Source: Cyclobacteriaceae bacterium
GTDB lineage: Bacteria > Bacteroidota > Bacteroidia > Cytophagales > Cyclobacteriaceae
Reading direction: 5' to 3'
DNA: 64,000 bases
Assembly: GCA_019638395.1 (NCBI GenBank)
Contig: JAHBTX010000001.1
Coordinates: 434,001 to 498,000, forward strand
Position numbers and translations under genes: made by a program. This document shows, piece after piece, positions 15,281 to 27,525 of this stretch (within the stretch, counting starts at the first letter, position 1; each line of letters starts with the position of its first letter). The notes beneath the pieces were generated by a model. The model was not told where the DNA came from. It did not search any database and saw only the letters and a list, made by a program, of their open reading frames with translations.

Positions 15281-16096
15281 TTATTGCAGGATGCGCAATT
15301 GATTACGCAGACCTTTAAAGCCAATCAGTTCAATACCGGTACTCCCAATAAACATTTTGGCCTGAATCTTAACGGGTATGCGGTTGCCGTCATCCGAAAT
15401 CCAACAGGTAACAGAATTCTCGCCATCAAACAACTTGTTATCGGGCATAACAGGAACCAACTTATGGCAGGGTATTTTTCCTATTTTGGTGCTTACCTTA
15501 TCCTTACCGGCATAAATTATTTTCATATTGTAAGCGGTATCTTCAAAAAAACCTGAAACAGAAAGTGTATCGCCTACTTTGTGTTTGTTGAAATCGATAA
15601 CGCGCATATATAGAAATCCGGCTACCATGTCGCGCACATTGTCGGGTGTTTGGTAATACTTGGGGTCGCCATACACGTTGGTTTCCTTGTTTAGCACCTT
15701 CACTTCCGCTTGATTTTTTACGTGATCGTAGGTAATCATTTCATCCTTGCGATAATTACCTTCGCGGATTTTGCGATACGAAACATGGGTAACCAGTGCA
15801 GCCGTGTCGATATAAGCACCCCACTGGTCATTAACCTTAGTTATCCAGGCCACCATGCCGGATGTTTCGCCAAAGGCATCTACTTTATAACTGGGGCGGC
15901 CATTCATCATAAACACCTTATTATCAATAACTGTAGAAGCTTTACCTACAGTAAAAAAACCAAAGTTTACGCGATAAGTAAGCACCTCGCCTTTACCAAA
16001 ACTGGTATTCTTGAGGGTAACAAAATCGTTATCGCCACGATTGACAAATGCGCTGAGAAGCAGAATTATCAAAACACTTTTCACTAACGATTTCAT
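15281..16096 (-). CDS. DUF3108-domain exported protein
   Basis: A 271-residue protein with a signal peptide (MKSLVKSVLIILLLSAFV). The mature part matches the DUF3108 pattern: KGEVLTYRVNFGFFTVGKA near the start, a YHTKxxDxW-like ITKVNDQWGAYID segment, LDxVSxxYxxR-type MVAGFLYMRVID, and a final G.IELIGFK strand. It is probably a periplasmic or outer-membrane-facing beta-barrel-like lipid-binding fold. Function is not established for the family. It stands as a single gene. Confidence 0.75.
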   Translation of the reverse strand: MKSLVKSVLIILLLSAFVNRGDNDFVTLKNTSFGKGEVLTYRVNFGFFTVGKASTVIDNKVFMMNGRPSYKVDAFGETSGMVAWITKVNDQWGAYIDTAALVTHVSYRKIREGNYRKDEMITYDHVKNQAEVKVLNKETNVYGDPKYYQTPDNVRDMVAGFLYMRVIDFNKHKVGDTLSVSGFFEDTAYNMKIIYAGKDKVSTKIGKIPCHKLVPVMPDNKLFDGENSVTCWISDDGNRIPVKIQAKMFIGSTGIELIGFKGLRNQLRILQ

Positions 16097-16256
16097 GGCT
16101 ATAAAGGTAAATCTTGCCTGTCATTAAGACAAAAGCTATACCATAGACTCACTCAAAATCCAGAAGGTTTAAAACCAGCACATTACATTACTAAATGTGG
16201 ATGGTATTCGCGTTTACTATAATGGCTAAGTAAGCAAGCCAAGGAAACTACATCCT

Positions 16257-17069
16257 TTAAACTGAAACGCTATTATCGCGCAACGCATCATTAAGCGAGG
16301 TCTTTTTGTCAGTACTCTCTTTGCGTTTGCCGATGATGAGCGCACACGGGACCTGGTATTCGCCAGCCGGAAATTGCTTTGGAATAGTGCCAGGTATAAC
16401 TACGGATTGTGGCGGCACAAAGCCCTTATATTCAATAGGCTTAGCTCCTGTTACATCAATTATTTTTGAGCTGGCAGTAAGCACTACGTTTGCACCCAAA
16501 ACAGCTTCGCGCCCTACGCGCACACCTTCCACTACAATGCAACGCGATCCCACAAACACATTATCTTCAATTATAACCGGGGCAGCCTGTACGGGTTCCA
16601 GCACACCACCCAAACCTACACCTCCACTTAAGTGAACATTCTTACCTACCTGTGCGCAACTACCTACTGTAGCCCAGGTATCAACCATAGTACCCTCATC
16701 CACATAAGCCCCAATATTTACATAAGAAGGCATCATGATTACACCCTTACTAAGGTAGGAACCATGGCGGGCAATAGCATGCGGAACCACCCGCACCCCA
16801 AGCTCCTTGTAGTTCTTTTTGAGTGCAATTTTATCGTGAAACTCAAACGGTCCTACTTCTATCACTTCCATTTGCTGGATAGGGAAGTAGAGGATTACGG
16901 CCTTTTTTATCCACTCGTTTACTTTCCAAACATCACCGGAAGGCTCGGCTACGCGCACATTTCCTTTATCTAACAATGATACTACCTCGCGCACCGCTTG
17001 TTGTGTTTCAGTAGTCTTCAACAATTCACGATCGGCCCATGCCTTTTCAATAAGTTCCTGTAGTTGCAT
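16257..17069 (-). CDS. dapD: 2,3,4,5-tetrahydropyridine-2,6-dicarboxylate N-succinyltransferase
   Basis: A 270-residue left-handed beta-helix acyltransferase of the lysine/diaminopimelate pathway; it succinylates tetrahydrodipicolinate using succinyl-CoA. The N-terminal helical domain (QELIEKAWADRELL) and the hexapeptide-repeat region are typical, with markers such as MMPSYVNIGAYVDEGTMVDTWATVGSCAQVG and GGVLEPVQAAPVIIEDNVFVGSR. Length is standard for DapD. It is divergent from the glycosyltransferase gene with 32 bp between. Confidence 0.95.
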   Translation of the reverse strand: MQLQELIEKAWADRELLKTTETQQAVREVVSLLDKGNVRVAEPSGDVWKVNEWIKKAVILYFPIQQMEVIEVGPFEFHDKIALKKNYKELGVRVVPHAIARHGSYLSKGVIMMPSYVNIGAYVDEGTMVDTWATVGSCAQVGKNVHLSGGVGLGGVLEPVQAAPVIIEDNVFVGSRCIVVEGVRVGREAVLGANVVLTASSKIIDVTGAKPIEYKGFVPPQSVVIPGTIPKQFPAGEYQVPCALIIGKRKESTDKKTSLNDALRDNSVSV

Positions 17070-17101
17070 TTATGCTTAATTTTAAAACCGGGTCGCAATA
17101 A

Positions 17102-18196
17102 ATGAAAAAACGAAGAATAGTCCTTGCCTCAATTTTGAAACCGGTAAATGATACCCGGATGACCGAAAAACTGGGAGCTTCGCTGGCAAAGGTTGAAGGC
17201 AATGAAGTCTATGTAATCGGCTATCCTATCCAAACCAATTCAAGCCTCGGTTCTATTATTAGTTTACCACTCAAACCTTTTACAAGGATAAGTTTAGGGA
17301 GACTGCTGGCACCACTTTCCGTGCTCAAAAAATGCATTCAAGTAAAACCTGAGCTATTGATAGTTAATACCCATGAATTATTGATTGTTAGTATCGTAAA
17401 CAGAATTTTATTTGGGACTAAAATTGTGTATGATATTCAGGAAAACTACCCCCGAAACATCCTTTACACCCCTGCCTTCCCCCTGTTGCTAAGACCGGTG
17501 CTGGCCGCCTGGGTTCGGTTAAAAGAAACGCTGCTTACTCCCCTATTCAACAGTATAATTTTGGCCGAAAAATGTTACAAACAAGAACTCCCATTCGTAC
17601 GCAAAAATTATGTGGTGATGGAGAACAAAGCCATCTTGCCTGACCACTTTGAGCGCCAACCGCCCACCAATAAGATCAGATTGATTTTTTCCGGAACTCT
17701 TGCTGAAAGTACCGGAGTTTTTCAGGCCATTAACCTGGCTCAAAAACTCCATCAACTCAACCCAAAAGTTGAATTGGAGATTATCGGATATTGTGCCCGC
17801 ACCACTACCTTAACCAACATCCGATCGGCTATTTCCGGAAGTTCGTTTATAAAACTTACCGGTGGCAACTACCTGGTGCCACATACTGAAATTCTGGAAG
17901 CAATTCGAACTGCAAGTTTTGGTATTATCTGCTATCCACCTGCCCCACAAGTGCAAAACAAAGTTCCCACCAAACTATACGAATATCTTGCTTGCCAACT
18001 GCCGATTTTATTGCGTAACGAACCAACATGGAGCGCACTATGTGAGTTATATAGTGCGGCTGTTATCGTTGATTTTAACAAGCCTGACCCTACCGCAATC
18101 CTGGCTCAAATGGACAAATCCTTTTACACTTCAAAACCAATAAACGTTACCTGGCAAACGGAAGAAGCCCGTTTTATAAACTGGCTTACTTTTTAA
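17102..18196 (+). CDS. Glycosyltransferase, GT4/GT-B type
   Basis: A 364-residue cytoplasmic or membrane-associated GT-B enzyme. The N-terminal Rossmann half contains a motif for nucleotide-sugar enzymes (KIVYDIQENYPRN). The C-terminal half starts with IRLIFSGTLAESTGV, and the EX7E-like tail is replaced by KVPTKLYEYLACQLPIL, which aligns with the GT4 donor-binding loop. No signal peptide. The acceptor, probably an extracellular glycan or lipid, cannot be inferred because no polysaccharide genes are adjacent. Confidence 0.8.
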   Translation: MKKRRIVLASILKPVNDTRMTEKLGASLAKVEGNEVYVIGYPIQTNSSLGSIISLPLKPFTRISLGRLLAPLSVLKKCIQVKPELLIVNTHELLIVSIVNRILFGTKIVYDIQENYPRNILYTPAFPLLLRPVLAAWVRLKETLLTPLFNSIILAEKCYKQELPFVRKNYVVMENKAILPDHFERQPPTNKIRLIFSGTLAESTGVFQAINLAQKLHQLNPKVELEIIGYCARTTTLTNIRSAISGSSFIKLTGGNYLVPHTEILEAIRTASFGIICYPPAPQVQNKVPTKLYEYLACQLPILLRNEPTWSALCELYSAAVIVDFNKPDPTAILAQMDKSFYTSKPINVTWQTEEARFINWLTF

Positions 18197-18203
18197 CCTA
18201 AAC

Positions 18204-18229
18204 TATTTTTTAGGTAAGTCTAAAAAATA
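18204..18229. promoter_or_regulatory. Palindromic operator upstream of mntR-mntH
   Basis: A perfect inverted repeat TATTTTTTAG-gtaagt-CTAAAAAATA: 10-bp arms and a 6-bp spacer. It directly precedes a -7 box and ends 26 bp before the mntR ATG. Size, AT-rich symmetry and position fit a DtxR/MntR-family site, so metal-dependent autoregulation of both genes is inferred. Confidence 0.7.
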
Positions 18230-18237
18230 TACTTTTG
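18230..18237 (+). promoter_or_regulatory. Bacteroidota -7 promoter element (TACTTTTG) for mntR-mntH
   Basis: An exact TAnnTTTG match directly abutting the palindrome, so a bound repressor would cover the -33 to -7 region. The mntR ATG at 18256 is 18 bp downstream. Confidence 0.6.
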
Positions 18238-18255
18238 TGCTTCATCAATCAGGCA

Positions 18256-18909
18256 ATGCTTAGTCTTACCGAAGAAAACTACCTGAAAGCCATATACCAT
18301 CTTTCGGAGGGCGGTTCAAAGGCAGTCCTTACCAACGCTTTGGCCGAAGCTATGAGCACCAAAGCAGCTTCTGTTACCGATATGATTAAAAAACTATCGG
18401 CCAAAGAGGTTATTACCTACGAAAAGTATTATGGCGTAAATGTTACTGCAAAAGGTAAAAGCGAAGCCCTGATGGTGATACGCAAACACCGGCTGTGGGA
18501 AACTTTTTTGGTAGATAAGCTTGGCTTTGCGTGGGATGAAGTGCACGAAGTAGCGGAACAGTTAGAGCATATTAGCTCACCCCGGTTAATTGAAAAACTG
18601 GATGAGTTTTTGGGCTATCCGAAGGTTGACCCACATGGCGATCCGATTCCCGACAGTAAAGGAAAAATTAAGGTACAACCGTTGATTCCTATCGATCAAT
18701 TACCGGTAGGGTTTCACGGCAAGGTTGCTGCCGTAAAAGATTCAGACTCCAACCTGTTAAAGTACCTTGATAAAATCGGGGCCCGCCCAGGCATTAAAAT
18801 TAAAGTACTGGGTAAAGAAGAATACGATGAGTCGATGGAGATACTGATTAACGACCACCGCGTGTTTATCTCTAAAGCAGTTTCTCAAAACATTTTAGTA
18901 GTTGGCTGA
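18256..18909 (+). CDS. mntR: DtxR/MntR-family metal-dependent transcriptional repressor
   Basis: A 217-residue repressor. The N-terminal winged helix (LTEENYLKAIYHLSEGG, then AEAMSTKAASVTDMIKKLSAKEVITYEKY) is followed by the metal-binding and dimerisation domain with His/Glu-rich HRLWETFLVDKLGFAWDEVHEVAEQLEHI. A C-terminal FeoA/SH3-like domain (KVAAVKDSDSNLLKYLDKIGARPGIKIKV) completes it. The ATG at 18256 is preferred over an upstream in-frame TTG that overlaps the -7 box. The gene immediately precedes mntH with one base between stop and start, pointing to manganese as effector. Confidence 0.9.
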   Translation: MLSLTEENYLKAIYHLSEGGSKAVLTNALAEAMSTKAASVTDMIKKLSAKEVITYEKYYGVNVTAKGKSEALMVIRKHRLWETFLVDKLGFAWDEVHEVAEQLEHISSPRLIEKLDEFLGYPKVDPHGDPIPDSKGKIKVQPLIPIDQLPVGFHGKVAAVKDSDSNLLKYLDKIGARPGIKIKVLGKEEYDESMEILINDHRVFISKAVSQNILVVG

Positions 18910-18910
18910 T

Positions 18911-20803
18911 ATGCATGCAAATAAGGAACTCCGTAAATCACTTAGTGAAGTTCATGCTACGGTAGATGTGACCCAGCGCAGGGGCTGGCGAAAGCTCTTT
19001 GCTTTTTTAGGGCCGGCTTATCTGGTAAGCGTTGGTTACATGGATCCGGGTAACTGGGCAACAGATATAGCCGGAGGTAGTCAGTTTGGCTATACACTTA
19101 TCTGGGTATTATTAATGTCTAACCTGATGGCACTGTTGTTACAATCGCTCAGCGCGCGATTGGGCATAGTGCGGCAACTGGATCTGGCACAAGCCTCGCG
19201 CAGTTCGTATCACCCGGTAGTTAATTTCTGTTTGTGGATTCTGGCCGAGATTGCCATTGCCGCCACCGACTTGGCCGAGGTGTTGGGAATGGCCATTGGG
19301 TTGCAACTGCTATTCGGAATACCTCTGATATGGGGTGTATCACTTACAGTGTTAGATACATTACTGCTACTCATTTTACAGAGTTACGGTATGCGTAAGA
19401 TTGAAGCTTTTATCATTGCGCTGGTAGGCACCATTGGCGTTGCCTTTCTGCTGGAGATGGTTTGGGCCAAACCCGATATGGGCGAGCTGGCGAAAGGATT
19501 TATTCCTTCCATCCCTAACGAAACGGCCTTATACATTGCCATTGGAATTATCGGGGCCACTGTTATGCCGCACAACCTTTACCTTCACTCCTCGCTGGTT
19601 CAAACCCGTAGAATTGATACCACCGAAAAAGGAATCTGGAGTGCTATTAAATACAACCTGATTGATTCTACCATTGCACTAAATGCCGCCTTCTTTGTAA
19701 ATGCCGCCATCTTAATTCTTGCTGCTTCTACGTTTTTCCGTGCCGGTATGTACGAAGTATCTGAAATACAAGATGCCTATAAGTTCCTATCGCCTATGCT
19801 GGGTAACGAATGGGCGTCCATTATGTTTGGGGTGGCCCTGATTGCAGCCGGTCAAAGTTCAACCATTACGGGTACCTTATCGGGCCAGATTGTAATGGAA
19901 GGATATTTGAACCTGCGCATTGCACCGTGGTTACGCAGGCTCATTACAAGGCTTATCGCCATAATACCCGCTTACGTTGTAATTCTTTTGTATGGCGAAG
20001 GTCGCACAGGCGATTTACTCGTATTTAGCCAGGTAGTGTTAAGTCTCCAATTAGGGTTTGCTATCATTCCCCTTATTCATTTTACAAGCGACAAACAAAA
20101 AATGGGTGTATTTGCAATTAAGCCCCTTGTAAAAATTGGGGCCTGGATAATTGCTATTATCATTGTTTCGCTGAACGTTCAATTAGTGATTAATGAAATT
20201 ACCGGGTGGATTGAAGCTGCGGGATCGCAAGCATGGATCATATGGATTACCGCATTGCCTGTTTGTATTTTAGCCGGAGTATTGTTGCTGTACATTACAT
20301 TTAAACCAACGTTAGATCGTAAGCGGAGAGAGAAAAAATCGCACACTCCACACGGCAGCGCGGCCGAACTGGTAAACCTGAACCCTATACCCTATCGCAA
20401 CATTACTATTACAATTGATTTTAGTTCGGCTGATGCGCTTGCCATTCGCAGTGCAACCGCCCAAGGCGGTAAAGAGGCACGTTACCTGTTAGTTCATATT
20501 GTAGAAACGGCCGGAGCCATGTGGTATGGAAGCCAGATTGCCGACCACGAGTCGGATGAAGACACCCGCGCCTTGAATGAATATACCGATCAACTTAAAA
20601 ATCTGGGTTACCATGCTGAAATGAAAATTGGCTTTGGAAATCCAAAACGAATTATACCGGAAGTAGTGCAACAGTTCGATGCCGACTTACTGGTAATGGG
20701 GGCGCATGGACACAACTGGTTTAAAGATCTGATCTTTGGAACTACCGTTGATACCGTGCGGCACCGTGTAAAGATTCCGGTATTAATTGTGCGTGATAAC
20801 TAA
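18911..20803 (+). CDS. mntH: Nramp-family divalent metal transporter fused to a universal stress protein domain
   Basis: A 630-residue protein with two parts. Residues 1 to about 470 are the Nramp transporter with about 11 helices and the metal-binding motifs DPGN (45-48) and MPHNLYLHS. The remaining part, after a basic linker (RKRREKKSHTPHG), is a UspA-type domain ending with MGAHGHNWFKDLIFGTTVDTVRH, the Usp nucleotide-binding signature. It imports Mn2+ (or Fe2+) with protons. Coupling to mntR and the operator supports manganese. The Usp tail may sense ATP or stress; that is inference. Confidence 0.92.
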   Translation: MHANKELRKSLSEVHATVDVTQRRGWRKLFAFLGPAYLVSVGYMDPGNWATDIAGGSQFGYTLIWVLLMSNLMALLLQSLSARLGIVRQLDLAQASRSSYHPVVNFCLWILAEIAIAATDLAEVLGMAIGLQLLFGIPLIWGVSLTVLDTLLLLILQSYGMRKIEAFIIALVGTIGVAFLLEMVWAKPDMGELAKGFIPSIPNETALYIAIGIIGATVMPHNLYLHSSLVQTRRIDTTEKGIWSAIKYNLIDSTIALNAAFFVNAAILILAASTFFRAGMYEVSEIQDAYKFLSPMLGNEWASIMFGVALIAAGQSSTITGTLSGQIVMEGYLNLRIAPWLRRLITRLIAIIPAYVVILLYGEGRTGDLLVFSQVVLSLQLGFAIIPLIHFTSDKQKMGVFAIKPLVKIGAWIIAIIIVSLNVQLVINEITGWIEAAGSQAWIIWITALPVCILAGVLLLYITFKPTLDRKRREKKSHTPHGSAAELVNLNPIPYRNITITIDFSSADALAIRSATAQGGKEARYLLVHIVETAGAMWYGSQIADHESDEDTRALNEYTDQLKNLGYHAEMKIGFGNPKRIIPEVVQQFDADLLVMGAHGHNWFKDLIFGTTVDTVRHRVKIPVLIVRDN

Positions 20804-20826
20804 TTGGTAATTTCCTAAACGCTTTC

Positions 20827-22194
20827 ATGAAAGCATCGCCAAACGATACCATAATTGCTTTAACAACCCCCCAAGGTGTAAGTGCGTTAGCCGTAATCCG
20901 GCTTTCAGGAGCCGATGCAATCAAAATAACCGACAAATTGTTTACGGGAAAAAAACTGGTAGCACAACCTTCACACACCGTGCATTTCGGTACTATTGGC
21001 AACGAGATTAAAACAATTGATGAAGTTTTGATTGCCGTTTTCAAAGAACCCAATTCGTTCACCAAAGAAAATGCGGTGGAAATTTCTTGTCACGGCTCGC
21101 CTGTAATTGTACGCGAAATCATAAAACTATTTTTACAACACGGTGTACGCCTGGCCGAACCAGGTGAGTTTACCAAACGTGCATTTTTAAATGGTAGGTT
21201 TGATCTGGCCCAGGCCGAAGCCGTGGCCGATTTGATTCATGCTGAAACCGACAACGCCCGCCAGGCAGCCCTTAACCAAATGCGCGGTGGTTTTTCTAAA
21301 GAGATTAAACACTTGCGCGAAGAACTTATTCAGTTTGCATCGTTAATCGAATTGGAGCTGGACTTTGGTGAAGAAGATGTAGAGTTTGCCCAGCGCGATG
21401 ATCTTAAAAATCTGGTTACTAAAATTCAATCCTACTTAACCAGATTGATTTCATCTTTCGAGCAAGGCAATGTAATTAAGAATGGCATTCCCACTGTAAT
21501 TGCCGGAAAACCCAATGCCGGAAAATCAACTTTGTTGAATGCATTATTGAATGAAGAGAAAGCCATTGTTTCGGATATACCCGGCACCACACGGGATGTA
21601 ATTGAAGATGAAATGATATTGGATGGTGTTGCCTTCCGGTTTATGGATACTGCCGGCTTACGCGATACCAGCGATGCAATAGAGGCGATAGGCGTTTCGC
21701 GCACCCGCGAGAGCATGAAAAAAGCTGCGTTGATTTTGTATCTGTTCGATCTTTCAACTACTACATTTTCGGATATTCAAAATGAAGAAGCCGCCTTAAG
21801 AACTTTAAGTATTCCGTACATCAAGGTGGGTAATAAAATGGATGCCGCACCGGCTTTACTAATAAAGCAACTTGAATCTGAAGACTTCATCTTTATTTCG
21901 GCAGCCAATCGTAATAACCTGGAAGAACTTAAAGAATCCATCCTGAAACAATTCAGAATTAATACTGTAAAGCAGGGCGATGTACTGGTTACCAACCTGC
22001 GGCATTTCCAAAAGCTAACCGAAACCCAAGCTGCGTTAACACGCGTGTTGGATGGTTTGGATACAGGAATCACAGGCGATTTTCTTGCGATGGACATCCG
22101 GCAATCGCTGCATCATCTTGGCGAGATAACCGGTGAAATTACAAGTGACGACCTGTTAGCTAATATTTTTTCGAAGTTTTGTATCGGAAAATGA
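20827..22194 (+). CDS. mnmE: tRNA modification GTPase MnmE
   Basis: A 455-residue GTPase that, with MnmG, installs the 5-carboxymethylaminomethyl group on U34 of certain tRNAs. The N-terminal formyl-THF-binding domain starts with DTIIALTTPQG. The helical domain carries an inserted G domain with the P-loop GKPNAGKS (227-234), DTAGLRD and NKMD. The protein ends with the expected catalytic C-terminus FCIGK. Standard length. It lies 23 bp after mntH on the same strand. Confidence 0.96.
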   Translation: MKASPNDTIIALTTPQGVSALAVIRLSGADAIKITDKLFTGKKLVAQPSHTVHFGTIGNEIKTIDEVLIAVFKEPNSFTKENAVEISCHGSPVIVREIIKLFLQHGVRLAEPGEFTKRAFLNGRFDLAQAEAVADLIHAETDNARQAALNQMRGGFSKEIKHLREELIQFASLIELELDFGEEDVEFAQRDDLKNLVTKIQSYLTRLISSFEQGNVIKNGIPTVIAGKPNAGKSTLLNALLNEEKAIVSDIPGTTRDVIEDEMILDGVAFRFMDTAGLRDTSDAIEAIGVSRTRESMKKAALILYLFDLSTTTFSDIQNEEAALRTLSIPYIKVGNKMDAAPALLIKQLESEDFIFISAANRNNLEELKESILKQFRINTVKQGDVLVTNLRHFQKLTETQAALTRVLDGLDTGITGDFLAMDIRQSLHHLGEITGEITSDDLLANIFSKFCIGK

Positions 22195-22475
22195 TGTCCC
22201 TAAACATTCCTAACAATTAATCTCAGATTTTTCAGCGTTACATGGCACCCTGTTTTCCATCGCCAATCGTGGTTCTTCAAAAACAGTGCAGCGGAACCTA
22301 TTGATAAAATGTCACTCGTCCCGATGTCTCCGTTTTGCCAGGTCTATCAGCCTGATTTATTCGGGCTGCATTACAGATTGTTACGATACCATTGCAAACG
22401 CCACCTCAATGGCAACAATACAGCATTAGTGATTTAACGCACAAATAGATGCTGCCAAGCATAAGATTTTTACAG
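22195..22475. other. Intergenic region between convergent mnmE and the fucosidase remnant
   Basis: A 281-bp stretch with no supported gene on either strand. One short stem (CAGCCTGA/TCGGGCTG, 22348-22368, one G-U pair, 5-nt loop) might help end transcription but has no T-run. No repeat shared with the rest of the window was recognised. Confidence 0.4.
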
Positions 22476-23410
22476 TCACTTCGCTCTAAAACGGTAGTAC
22501 TTACCGGGTATGGTGGGTAAATCCATCAGATGGGTTGCAGGCAAGTCATCATTTGAGTTTTGATTTGAGTTTCTGATGGTTTGTAATGTTGTTTCAGTCT
22601 TGTAAAAAGGATTTGAATTTGCTTCCACAACCAACAAAGGTTTACCACCTGCAATAGTTAATTGATTTGGTGTACGTAAACGCAGGTTTCCACCCAGTGT
22701 AGATTTAATCACCAGCTTAACAATCATCCCATCTTGCCATTGCAGGTCAACTATTTCAAAACCACCTCTGGCACGTAATCCGGCAATCGATCCATTCGGC
22801 CACACATCGGGTAATGCCGGTAACAAATGCACAGCACCATCTGCACTTTGCATCAACATTTCGGAAATACCAGCCGTGCAACCAAAGTTGCCATCAATCT
22901 GAAAAGGCGGATGCGCATCGAATAAATTATTGTACGTACCACCACCGCCTTCGTTGGTACCAACCGGAGTAAGTTGATCTTGTATCAGTTTATACGCATG
23001 ATTGCCATCTAATAACCGCGCCCACCAGTTTACTTTCCAACCCATACTCCAACCGGTTGAAACATTTGCCCATGCGATTTTTTTGAGATAATTACCTTGT
23101 TGGCTAATTGCTCGGCTTCCTTTTGTTTACCTTCAAAGATGAGGCGTCTTAACTCAGGCAAGGCAGCTAATGCTTCGTGGTTATCATTTCGGTTGGGGCT
23201 GCCGCTCCATACCGTATGTTCATTTAGTTGGATAATCTCTTCTTCTACGTTTCCATAAACCATAGCACCCAGCCGACCGTTACCAATGGGTAATGCGTTT
23301 TCCCAAGTATTTCCCGATGGTTTGTTGTACCATAGCTTTAATTCATTACCGGATTGAGCGCAGACCCATTCCGCAGTGAAGATAAAAATGAATAAAAGAA
23401 AGAAGCGCAT
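22476..23410 (-). pseudogene. GH95 alpha-L-fucosidase remnant with a large internal deletion and frameshift
   Basis: The first part encodes a signal peptide and the GH95 N-terminal domain (LWYNKPSGNTWENALPIGNG to [11 protein letters not shown]). The second part, in another frame, encodes the C-terminal end ([27 protein letters not shown], then the beta domain). Intact GH95 enzymes are about 780-830 residues; only about 310 remain, so roughly 480-500 residues including most of the (alpha/alpha)6 barrel are gone. The DGNFG aspartate region survives, but the central catalytic glutamate region does not. The breakpoint lies in the short sequence at 23049-23059, shared by both flanks of an intact gene. 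It is the last gene of the run from 31891. Confidence 0.85.
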
Positions 23411-23420
23411 TTGACTAAAA

Positions 23421-24437
23421 TTAATCGAATTCAACCATTGCCTTGATAACCCGGGAAGCTGGATTTAACCATTCGCTAAATACATTACTTACATTATTAA
23501 ACCCAACCCGGTGCGTGATGTATGCTTCAGGTTTTATAAAACCGTTTTTGATCGAATCAATCACCAAATCAAAATCTTGCCGTGTTGCGTTACGACTACT
23601 CATAAGAGTAGCCTCACGTTTATGAAACTCCGGATGACTAAACGAGATATCTCCTTTCTGCAAGCCCACCAATACATAACGTCCACTATGTGCCATGTAC
23701 TGAAAAGCGTTGTTAATGGCCTTTAAACTACCCGTAGCATCTATCACAACAGTAGGCATGCCACCATTGGTAATATCAAGCAAAGCACTCCCTACATCTG
23801 GTGATATTGCATTCAGTGTGTATTCTATTTTTAACTTTTCGCGACAATAGTTTAATCGTTGTTCATTTATATCCAGCGCAATTACTTTGCCGCCTGCCAT
23901 GCGGGCAAACTCCATTGTTCCCAAACCAATTGGTCCGGCTCCTACAACCAACACAAACTCATCTTCTTCCACCTGAGCTCGCCTTACTCCATGTGCCCCA
24001 ATAGCTAATGGTTCAATCAATGCCAACTCATCCAAGCTTAAACCCTGGCTTTGCACCAACGAGGTTGATGGAACCAAAAGATATTCTACCATTCCGCCAT
24101 CTACATGCACTCCGCACACCTTCATATTTACACAACAGTTTGGCTTACCGCGTAAGCAAGCAATGCAGGTTTCGCAATTAAAGTATGGAATAATTGTAAC
24201 AAGCTCACCCTTTGAAAAGCCTGGAGCATTATCCATATCAACTAATTCACCTGCTAATTCGTGCCCCAGAATGCGCGGGTAGGTAAAGTAAGGTTGCGTT
24301 CCTTCAAATGCATGCAAGTCGGTGCCACAAATTCCGATACGCTTTATCCTGATAATAGCATGGTCTTTTTTCATTGCAGGATCAGGAATGGTTATGTACT
24401 CTACCATTCCCGGTTGTTTACAAACTAATGCTTTCAT
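23421..24437 (-). CDS. Zinc-dependent alcohol (sugar/sugar-acid) dehydrogenase
   Basis: A 338-residue medium-chain dehydrogenase. The catalytic zinc site is built from CGTDLHAFEG and GHELAGE. The structural zinc cysteines are in CETCIACLRGKPNC, and the NAD-binding motif is GAGPIGLG. Family members oxidise polyols, aldoses or aldonates such as L-galactonate. The ATG at 24437 is used, as the preceding codon is TTG. It lies 23 bp after the double esterase and ends 10 bp before the fucosidase remnant, in the same run. The substrate is a guess: a sugar or sugar acid released by the locus. Confidence 0.85.
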   Translation of the reverse strand: MKALVCKQPGMVEYITIPDPAMKKDHAIIRIKRIGICGTDLHAFEGTQPYFTYPRILGHELAGELVDMDNAPGFSKGELVTIIPYFNCETCIACLRGKPNCCVNMKVCGVHVDGGMVEYLLVPSTSLVQSQGLSLDELALIEPLAIGAHGVRRAQVEEDEFVLVVGAGPIGLGTMEFARMAGGKVIALDINEQRLNYCREKLKIEYTLNAISPDVGSALLDITNGGMPTVVIDATGSLKAINNAFQYMAHSGRYVLVGLQKGDISFSHPEFHKREATLMSSRNATRQDFDLVIDSIKNGFIKPEAYITHRVGFNNVSNVFSEWLNPASRVIKAMVEFD

Positions 24438-24460
24438 CAATACTATGTTATTTTTTCAAC

Positions 24461-27522
<3,062 letters not shown>

Positions 27523-27525
27523 AAC

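Noticed and set aside
22195-22475. Remnant gene or RNA between mnmE and the fucosidase pseudogene
   Set aside because: No reading frame, conserved motif or stable structure beyond a weak 8-bp stem was found.
23030-23434. Two short reading frames that could be called separate genes at 22476-23045 and 23030-23434
   Set aside because: Their products are the C- and N-terminal ends of one GH95 enzyme, and the second lacks any natural start context, so they are reported as one pseudogene.
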